From assembly GCA_900554715.1 (NCBI GenBank), contig USIN01000002.1, positions 1 through 32,596 on the forward strand: a DNA stretch of 32,596 bases. Direction: 5' to 3'. Under the pieces are notes generated by a model, which had not been told where the DNA came from, ran no database searches, and saw only the letters and a program-made list of their open reading frames with translations. The translations under genes were made by a program, and so were the position numbers. The DNA comes from an uncultured Bacteroidales bacterium (GTDB taxonomy: Bacteria; Bacteroidota; Bacteroidia; Bacteroidales; Muribaculaceae). This document shows, piece by piece, positions 27,664-32,596 of this stretch. The first letter of the stretch is position 1. Each line of letters opens with the position of its first letter.

Positions 27664-27701
27664 TCTGCCGATTTTATTGCCGTCGTTCACGAAATATTGC
27701 G

Positions 27702-27709
27702 TATATTTG
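27702..27709 (+). promoter_or_regulatory. Candidate -7 box of the small membrane-anchored protein gene
   Basis: TATATTTG matches TAnnTTTG and ends only 4 bp before the ATG at 27714, so the predicted transcript is leaderless or nearly so. There is no clear -33 box. Confidence 0.4.
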
Positions 27710-27713
27710 GATT

Positions 27714-28184
27714 ATGATATTATTGAAAGGCATTTTTACAACACCCGAGTTTTATGTCATCGTCAGCGTCATCGCCGCTGCCGTAATAGCCTATATGTCT
27801 ATCCCGCAGCAACGTGGCGAGGCAAAACTCCACCTTCTGGCGGGCGACCTGCTCGGCGGCGACAGTTCAGGCGTCACTCCGTCGGTGACATTCACCGTCA
27901 GAGACGACGGCCGCGTGCTGCTGCGTCGCGACGGCCTGGAGGGCATCTACTCGTCCGGGGCGGTCTCTCTTGCCGTCAAGGTCATCGGCTTTGACATCTT
28001 CATCGAAGAGCGTCTGTCGGCCGGCTACGACGGCGAGCCTGTCTCATCGGCTTTCTTCGACCTCGATTTCATGGCTCCCGAGTGGTATCATATCAAATAC
28101 AACAGCGAGCCGACAGGCCGTTTCGCCGCCATGTCGCTACATGTCAGACCCGGCATCGTCATGACCAAAGAGCTTGTGCGCTGA
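27714..28184 (+). CDS. Hypothetical membrane-anchored protein
   Basis: The product is 156 aa from ATG 27714; the frame is open far upstream, but that part overlaps comF antisense and lies before the promoter box. One N-terminal transmembrane segment (about 11-29, PEFYVIVSVIAAAVIAYM) is followed by a soluble domain of alternating beta-strand character (VTFTVRDDGRVLLRRDGLEG, AVSLAVKVIGFDIFIEER, AEWYHIKYNSEP-like region). I do not recognise the family. It is convergent with mgtE: the stop codons are 6 bp apart, leaving no room for separate terminators. Confidence 0.72.
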   Translation: MILLKGIFTTPEFYVIVSVIAAAVIAYMSIPQQRGEAKLHLLAGDLLGGDSSGVTPSVTFTVRDDGRVLLRRDGLEGIYSSGAVSLAVKVIGFDIFIEERLSAGYDGEPVSSAFFDLDFMAPEWYHIKYNSEPTGRFAAMSLHVRPGIVMTKELVR

Positions 28185-28190
28185 CCGGCG

Positions 28191-29552
28191 TCAGCTACCG
28201 AAAAGGCCTAAGAACCACGTCGATATGGCGACGTAGATCAACAGGCCGACAATATCGTTAGACATTTGTATGAAGGGCCCCGTCGCGAGCGCCGGGTTGA
28301 TGTGAAGCTTCTCGAGCGTCAGCGGCACTATCGTGCCCAGCAGCGTGGCAAACATCACAACGGCAAACAGCGACACAGACACTGACAGCGTCACCGCGAG
28401 GTCGCCGGGCATCATCAGCAGGTTATAGACCAGTATGACAGCCGATATGACTGTGGCGTTGAGCAGGCCGATAAGTACTTCCTTGCCGAGCTGTTTTGAA
28501 AATTCCCTGACGTTAAGCGAACCGTTGGCAAGACCCTGGACGACAATAGCCGATGCCTGGACGCCGACATTACCGCCGGTGCCGCCGATAATAGGGATGA
28601 ACAGGGCCAGGGCCGTGCAGACGGCGAGCTGCTGCTCGAAGCCGCCGAGAATAAGCGACGCCAGAATACCCGAGGCTATGCCTATTAGCAGCCACGGTAT
28701 ACGTGCCTTGGTCTGCGCGAAGATGCTGTCGTCGGCATCGACGTCAGACGAGATACCCGAAGCCAGCTGATAGTCACGCTCGCTCGATTCGCGCACCTGG
28801 TCCATGACGTCGTCGACGGTTATGCGGCCGAGCAGACGGCCTATCGAATCGACGACAGGCATCGCCACAAGGTCATACTTCTCGAAGTCGAGGGCGACCT
28901 CGTCAATCGGGGCGTCGGCCTTGACGCTGACGGGGTCAGGCTCCATCACATGCTTGATTTTTGACACCGATGGGTGTGTAATCATCTTTTTAAGCGGGAA
29001 AATGCCGCGGAGCTTATAGTCGTTGTCGACGACATATATATAATAGACCTCGTCCATTTCCTCGGCCTGCATCCTCATCTCCTTGATACACTCGGGCATA
29101 GACCAGTTCTCGTTGACGACAATCATCTCGGTGCCCATGAGGCCGCCGGCGGTGTCCTCGTCATATTTGAGAAGGTCGATGATGTCGCCGGCCTGCTCGA
29201 CATCGTCGATGTGCGATAGAATCTCCTCGCGGTCGTCTTCGTCGAGCTGCTGTATAAGGTCGACGGCATCGTCGGTGTCGAGGTGGTCGATCTGTCGGGC
29301 GATTTCCTCGGCCGGCATGGCGTCGAGGAGCTTGAGACGGTCGTCCTCGTCGAGTTCCATGAGCACGTCGGCTGCCGTGTCGTCGTCGAGAAGTCGGTAG
29401 AGATACTCGGCCTCCTCGATTTCGAGCTCCTTGTATAGCTCGGCGATGTCGGCGGGATGGAGTTTGGCGAGTTCCTGACGGGCCTCGGCCTCATTGTTGG
29501 AGCTGACTATCTCCTTGATATGTTCGAGATATTCGGGGGTGAATTCTTTCAT
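28191..29552 (-). CDS. mgtE: Magnesium transporter MgtE
   Basis: MgtE is a dimeric Mg2+ channel of the inner membrane gated by intracellular Mg2+. The product is 453 aa, the usual length. It has an acidic helical N domain (about 5-125, many Asp/Glu repeats such as LDEDDRLKLLDAMPAEEIA), paired CBS domains (about 130-255, TAGGLMGTEMIVV and LVAMPVVDSIGRLLGRITVDD) and a five-helix membrane domain (about 275-453) with the pore signature PIIGGTGGNVGVQASAIVVQG and the C-terminal GPFIQMSNDIVGLLIYVAI. It follows rsmA by 13 bp and is presumably co-transcribed from the rsmA promoter. Confidence 0.97.
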   Translation of the reverse strand: MKEFTPEYLEHIKEIVSSNNEAEARQELAKLHPADIAELYKELEIEEAEYLYRLLDDDTAADVLMELDEDDRLKLLDAMPAEEIARQIDHLDTDDAVDLIQQLDEDDREEILSHIDDVEQAGDIIDLLKYDEDTAGGLMGTEMIVVNENWSMPECIKEMRMQAEEMDEVYYIYVVDNDYKLRGIFPLKKMITHPSVSKIKHVMEPDPVSVKADAPIDEVALDFEKYDLVAMPVVDSIGRLLGRITVDDVMDQVRESSERDYQLASGISSDVDADDSIFAQTKARIPWLLIGIASGILASLILGGFEQQLAVCTALALFIPIIGGTGGNVGVQASAIVVQGLANGSLNVREFSKQLGKEVLIGLLNATVISAVILVYNLLMMPGDLAVTLSVSVSLFAVVMFATLLGTIVPLTLEKLHINPALATGPFIQMSNDIVGLLIYVAISTWFLGLFGS

Positions 29553-29565
29553 TTTTCAGCGGTGC

Positions 29566-30351
29566 TTAGGCTTTGCGCAATTCGTTGACAAGATTGGTTA
29601 ACTCGATAAACTGAGCGACTGAGAGCTGTTCGGGCCTCAGCCCCATCATGGCGGTGTCGGGCAACTGGACGCCGGCCGGCAACAGCCCCCGAAGTGAATT
29701 GCGCAGCGTCTTGCGGCGCTGACCGAACGTTGTCTTGACTACAGTCCTGAACAATGCCTCGTCGCAGCCGAGCGACCTGACGTCGTTGCGCCTCATGATG
29801 ATGACACCCGACTTCACTTTTGGCGGCGGATTGAAGACATGCTCGCTGACGGTGAATAGATATTCGACGTCATACCATGCCTGAAGCAGCACGGAAAGTA
29901 TGCCGCGTGCTTTCGTCCCCTCGCGGGCGGCAAGGCGTTCGGCGACCTCGCGCTGCAACATGCCGGAGCACACCGGCACAAGGTCTTTATAGTCAAGTAT
30001 CTTGAAAAATATCTGTGACGAAATGTTATAAGGATAGTTGCCGATGACGCCAAACTGACTGTCGCCGAAAATTTTATCGAGATCGAGTTTAAGGAAGTCG
30101 CCTTCGATTATGCGGCCGTCGAGAGCCGGGAACTCGCGTTCGAGATATTCGACACTCTCACTGTCAATCTCGACGACCTTGAGATCGCGGCCTTTCTCCA
30201 AAAGGAACTGCGTCAGCACACCCATGCCCGGCCCGATTTCGAGAAGGGGCAGGTCAGGAGCGACATCCATCGTCGAGGCGATGCGCGATGCCACCGACAG
30301 ATCTGTCAGGAAATGCTGTCCGAGTGCTTTTTTAGGTTTTACGCGTGTCAT
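29566..30351 (-). CDS. rsmA: 16S rRNA (adenine(1518)-N6/adenine(1519)-N6)-dimethyltransferase
   Basis: RsmA (KsgA) dimethylates two adjacent adenines in helix 45 of 16S rRNA late in small-subunit assembly. The product is 261 aa and starts MTRVKPKKALGQHFLTD. The SAM-binding motif is LEIGPGMGVLTQFLLEKG, the acidic motif LKVVEIDSES, and motif IV NYPYNISSQIFFKIL. FNPPPKVKSGVI is the conserved stretch just before the C-terminal helical domain, which has TFGQRRKTLRNSL. It has a consensus promoter 20-50 bp upstream and leads the rsmA-mgtE operon. Confidence 0.97.
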   Translation of the reverse strand: MTRVKPKKALGQHFLTDLSVASRIASTMDVAPDLPLLEIGPGMGVLTQFLLEKGRDLKVVEIDSESVEYLEREFPALDGRIIEGDFLKLDLDKIFGDSQFGVIGNYPYNISSQIFFKILDYKDLVPVCSGMLQREVAERLAAREGTKARGILSVLLQAWYDVEYLFTVSEHVFNPPPKVKSGVIIMRRNDVRSLGCDEALFRTVVKTTFGQRRKTLRNSLRGLLPAGVQLPDTAMMGLRPEQLSVAQFIELTNLVNELRKA

Positions 30352-30371
30352 CGGTTGCGGTTTTAGACTTA

Positions 30372-30403
30372 CAAAATTAAGCCATTAATCTCAAACCGTC
30401 AAA
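30372..30403 (-). promoter_or_regulatory. Consensus promoter of the rsmA-mgtE operon
   Basis: Minus-strand TTTG (30400-30403), 20 bp and TAATTTTG (30372-30379) match the Bacteroidota promoter exactly, giving a leader of about 15 nt. Its -33 box lies in the T-run of the terminator of the upstream rloB-like gene. Confidence 0.75.
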
Positions 30404-30439
30404 AAAACATCAAAAATTCACTCGCAATTCGTTCGCGAG
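30400..30439 (-). terminator. Intrinsic terminator overlapping the end of the rloB-like gene
   Basis: On the minus strand CTCGCGA-ACGAA-TTGCGAG (30439-30421) forms a 7-bp stem (one G-T pair) with a 5-nt loop, within the last codons of the gene. The stop codon and a T-rich tail ending in T7 follow. Confidence 0.6.
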
Positions 30440-30955
30440 CAAATGAATCGTCGACGACGGATTGGTATATGGTTCTTTGTCTGCGGCTCTTGCCGCCGCG
30501 TCACCTATATTCTCAATAAGCACCTTTTTCATTGCCGTCGAGAAAAAGCCTTTAGCATAGTCAGGGGCTTTGCCTTTCAGCCTGACAAGACACTCGGCTG
30601 AAGTCATTTCACGGCTGACATCGCCATAATGCAGCAGAAACCAGTATTCGATGCAGGGATTTGACAGCAAAAGCGTTGCATCTTTGATTTTAGACAAACG
30701 CCCGAACATTCCCGCCACATCAAGGTCAAACATCAGAAAGGTTTTATCACCCGGTTTAGTAAACCGGTCGCGGCGACATCTGTCTATATATGGCTGTGAG
30801 ATATTTGAGTCGCTGACTTTTGTGATGATTTCAACCGGCACACGAAAATTGCGGCGCAGCAAATCGACATATTCAGCCTCGGTTTTGCCCTCGCAGAACA
30901 CAAAGAATGTGGGGTTCATCATCTTGCCGCGCGGCAGTTTAGCTTTTCGTGCCAT
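30410..30955 (-). CDS. RloB-like TOPRIM-type protein of an ATPase-coupled defence pair
   Basis: The product is 181 aa. RloB proteins are associated with restriction-like and abortive-infection loci and are thought to be TOPRIM-fold nucleases; the lactococcal AbiLii protein is of this kind to my knowledge. The motifs fit: FFVFCEGKTEAEYV with the conserved Glu22 near the N-terminus, LMFDLDVAG with the DxD pair (Asp77, Asp79), and SNPCIEYWFLLHY (about 98-110), a strong RloB signature. The basic N-terminus MARKAKLPRGK also fits. The gene follows the AAA ATPase by only 2 bp and ends in its own terminator, so the two form a closed unit. The catalytic chemistry and the target are inference. Confidence 0.85.
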   Translation of the reverse strand: MARKAKLPRGKMMNPTFFVFCEGKTEAEYVDLLRRNFRVPVEIITKVSDSNISQPYIDRCRRDRFTKPGDKTFLMFDLDVAGMFGRLSKIKDATLLLSNPCIEYWFLLHYGDVSREMTSAECLVRLKGKAPDYAKGFFSTAMKKVLIENIGDAAARAADKEPYTNPSSTIHLLANELRVNF

Positions 30956-30957
30956 CG

Positions 30958-32112
30958 TCAGATACTTTCAAATTCATTGATATAAGGCACGGCGTCAAAA
31001 CGCCCCTGCAGATAAGCTTTCTCGAGATCCATCTTTTCGCGGAAGTCCTTATAGTCAAAAAGCGAATATAAATCGCTCGAACCATCGTCGCGTTTGTTGA
31101 CAAAGAAAATCTGGTCTTTTCGAAAACGCGTCATATCAAGCAGATGTGTGTTGTGAGTCGTGAATATCAACTGAGCCGAGCTGCTTTTATGAAACAGGCC
31201 GACAAGATATTCGACAAGCCGTGTATGGAGGCTCGTCTCGACCTCGTCAAGAAACATCACCTTATTGTTGCGCACCACATCCATGACAGTAAGCATTATT
31301 CTGAAGAGAATTTTTGTACCGTCTGATTCCTCCGTGTTGAAATCAAAAGGCAATGAGGGATTTCGACGGTGGAATGTGGTCAGTTCGCCGTCTTTATATG
31401 TAAAATCGACGATATCACTGTCAGCGGCCTTGAACACTCGCAATACAGCCTCTTTATTATTTCCCAGAAAACGGTCTGTCACCACAGACATTTTATTCCT
31501 GTTGCCGAACACAATACGGTCGTTAAACCAGCGGTAAATCTCCTTAGCCTTGTCGCGGTCCATCTGGCTCGCACGCGACAAAAACAAAGTCTTTCGCGAT
31601 GTATTCGACGCCACATCCATCGGTCGGCGTATGACAGCCGCAAACTCATATTTGTCTTTCTTATCGCCCTCGATGCGTTCGTCTCGCGAGAATATCAAGG
31701 CCCGCCGGCCCCGCGGATAATAATAGAGATTCTCGGTGACAACTTCATTCTGCGTACAACTGAACGAATATTCATGCTCGACGCCCTCTACGAGAAAGCG
31801 TATATAAAACTCACTCGGGGCATCTTTATCTCCGAACTTAAATGGCCTGAAACCAAAACTATCGCCCTCGTTGTAATTGTGTGAGTCGAGTATCATGTCG
31901 ACTGCGGCCTTGACGGCCTTGATCACATTGCTCTTTCCGGAAGCGTTAGCGCCATATATCGCAATAGTTTTCAACAGTCTTTCTCCGCCGGCTGTGAAAG
32001 TATTGTCGGCAAGAGCGCGGGCCTCTTTTGTCTGAATATTCGCAGCCTGCAAGTCAAGAATAATTTTCTCATTTATCGAGAAAAAGTTAGTGAGAGCAAT
32101 TTCCAATACCAT
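30958..32112 (-). CDS. AAA family (OLD/RloA-like) ATPase of a putative phage-defence pair
   Basis: The product is 384 aa. It has the split ABC-like ATPase architecture of the AAA_15/AAA_21 (OLD, RloA, AbiLi) group: N-terminal LTNFFSINEKIILDL, Walker A IYGANASGKSN (about 52-62), a long middle insert, signature-like ESDGTKILFRI, Walker B VMFLDEVETSLH (Asp289, Glu290) and the switch histidine in IFTTHNTHLLD. In such pairs the ATPase is believed to sense infection and control the nuclease partner. Codon third positions look richer in A/T than in the flanking housekeeping genes, which suggests acquisition by transfer. The promoter upstream is overlapped by a palindrome. Confidence 0.9.
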   Translation of the reverse strand: MVLEIALTNFFSINEKIILDLQAANIQTKEARALADNTFTAGGERLLKTIAIYGANASGKSNVIKAVKAAVDMILDSHNYNEGDSFGFRPFKFGDKDAPSEFYIRFLVEGVEHEYSFSCTQNEVVTENLYYYPRGRRALIFSRDERIEGDKKDKYEFAAVIRRPMDVASNTSRKTLFLSRASQMDRDKAKEIYRWFNDRIVFGNRNKMSVVTDRFLGNNKEAVLRVFKAADSDIVDFTYKDGELTTFHRRNPSLPFDFNTEESDGTKILFRIMLTVMDVVRNNKVMFLDEVETSLHTRLVEYLVGLFHKSSSAQLIFTTHNTHLLDMTRFRKDQIFFVNKRDDGSSDLYSLFDYKDFREKMDLEKAYLQGRFDAVPYINEFESI

Positions 32113-32123
32113 TTATATCGTCG

Positions 32124-32146
32124 TATTTGTAATTATTTTACAAATA
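32124..32146. repeat. 9-bp palindrome over the promoter of the ATPase-RloB operon
   Basis: TATTTGTAA (32124-32132) and TTACAAATA (32138-32146) are perfect arms with a 5-bp spacer. The right arm overlaps the -7 box and the left arm covers the likely start region, so this is a good candidate repressor site. Confidence 0.5.
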
Positions 32147-32148
32147 TA
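32141..32148 (-). promoter_or_regulatory. Candidate -7 box of the ATPase-RloB operon
   Basis: Minus-strand TATATTTG matches TAnnTTTG; an imperfect -33 (TTGG) lies about 21 bp upstream. The leader to the ATG at 32112 would be about 22 nt. Confidence 0.55.
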
Positions 32149-32268
32149 GCACTTAAATTTGAATTATAGCCAATTTATCACCATTCTTTTTGCAGAAAAA
32201 TTATTACGTCCGGCAAAAGCAGGTTTTGAATATATGTTAACTCGGTGACAACTGTCTGAAATATTTTG

Positions 32269-32276
32269 TAATTTTG
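32269..32276 (+). promoter_or_regulatory. Candidate -7 box of the MeaB-like gene
   Basis: TAATTTTG matches TAnnTTTG, with a start near 32283 and a leader of about 17 nt to ATG 32300. The -33 box is not recognisable. Confidence 0.5.
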
Positions 32277-32299
32277 GAAAAAACTTAGCATTTAGCCCA

Positions 32300-32596
32300 A
32301 TGGAACATCCTGAAAATGACGAAAAATATACCGGTCTGACCGTCAACAGCGGCGTTGCCCAGCCGCCATCGGTGAATCCCTACCTGCAGAAACGTCCGCG
32401 ACGCAAACCCCTGCCTGCGGCGTCAGAGCTTGTCGACGGCATACTCAAAGGCGACGTGACGATGCTCAGCCGCGCCGTCACTCTTGTCGAAAGCCTCTCG
32501 CCCGACCATCAGGCCGTGGCGCAGGAAGTGATAGAGAAATGTCTGCCGTTCTCGGGCAACTCGCGCCGTGTCGGCATCACGGGTGTCCCCGGCGCA
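32300..32596 (+). CDS. meaB: MeaB/ArgK-family GTPase, N-terminal part (runs off the window)
   Basis: Only the first 99 codons are present. They encode a Pro/Lys-rich leader, then ASELVDGILKGDVTMLSRAVTLVES and RRVGITGVPGA, the N-terminal helical region and the start of the P-loop typical of MeaB. MeaB is the GTPase chaperone that protects and reloads adenosylcobalamin-dependent methylmalonyl-CoA mutase, an enzyme of the succinate-propionate route used by many Bacteroidales. The window ends inside the Walker A loop. It is divergent from the ATPase-RloB operon, with 187 bp between the starts. Confidence 0.88.
   Translation, partial: MEHPENDEKYTGLTVNSGVAQPPSVNPYLQKRPRRKPLPAASELVDGILKGDVTMLSRAVTLVESLSPDHQAVAQEVIEKCLPFSGNSRRVGITGVPGA

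Noticed and set aside
27534..27713. Upstream extension of the small membrane-anchored protein
   Set aside because: It lies antisense to comF and before the promoter box, and its Arg-rich sequence is typical of shadow translation.
1..32596. CRISPR arrays, rRNA genes, prophage or complete insertion sequences
   Set aside because: I saw no regularly spaced repeats, rRNA motifs, integrase or transposase genes.

Overview
The window looks like a chromosomal segment of a Bacteroidales gut anaerobe, most likely Muribaculaceae or a close relative. The signs are a SusC/SusD pair, Bacteroidota promoter boxes (TTTG - 20 bp - TAnnTTTG), near-absence of Shine-Dalgarno sites, C-terminal tails of the type IX secretion (T9SS) kind, and coding DNA that is GC-rich for the phylum. 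Taxonomy is inferred from style; no rRNA is present.

Layout. 1-4503 (minus): SusC-SusD nutrient-uptake operon; susD runs off the left edge and susC has a one-base frameshift in its plug. 4803-9831: housekeeping block with trmD (+), a small membrane protein (-), polA (-) and a polyprenyl diphosphate synthase (+). 10004-10077: tRNA-Asp(GTC) with a consensus promoter and a UUCG-capped terminator. 10494-17300 (+): four-gene operon of a tripartite RND efflux pump (lipoprotein adaptor, inner-membrane pump with an apparent extra membrane hairpin, outer-membrane channel) ending with an LpxA-family acyltransferase and a strong hairpin. 17468-18346 (+): DUF3943 protein. 18510-26897 (+): secreted-enzyme cluster with a 1400-aa GH31 glycosidase carrying four N-terminal carbohydrate-binding-like modules, then two tandem phosphodiester glycosidases (NAGPA family). 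The GH31 and the second NAGPA protein end in T9SS-like sorting tails. 26962-29552: ComF-like protein (-), a small membrane-anchored unknown (+), and MgtE (-). 29566-30351 (-): rsmA, in operon with mgtE. 30410-32112 (-): two-gene AAA ATPase + RloB (TOPRIM-like) module resembling anti-phage RloAB/AbiL pairs. 32300-end (+): 5' part of a MeaB/ArgK GTPase.

How the parts work together. The GH31/NAGPA cluster is the best candidate for an undescribed function: its enzymes would together attack a glycan that carries both alpha-glycosidic and sugar-1-phosphodiester links. The ATPase-RloB pair is the best candidate defence island; a 9-bp palindrome lies over its promoter and a terminator seals it off from rsmA. 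The efflux operon couples drug or envelope-stress export to a possible lipid A acyltransferase paralogue.

Limits. All family calls are from reading motifs by eye. No searches or structure predictions were run, and several start codons (GTG/TTG) are judgement calls, stated in each entry.
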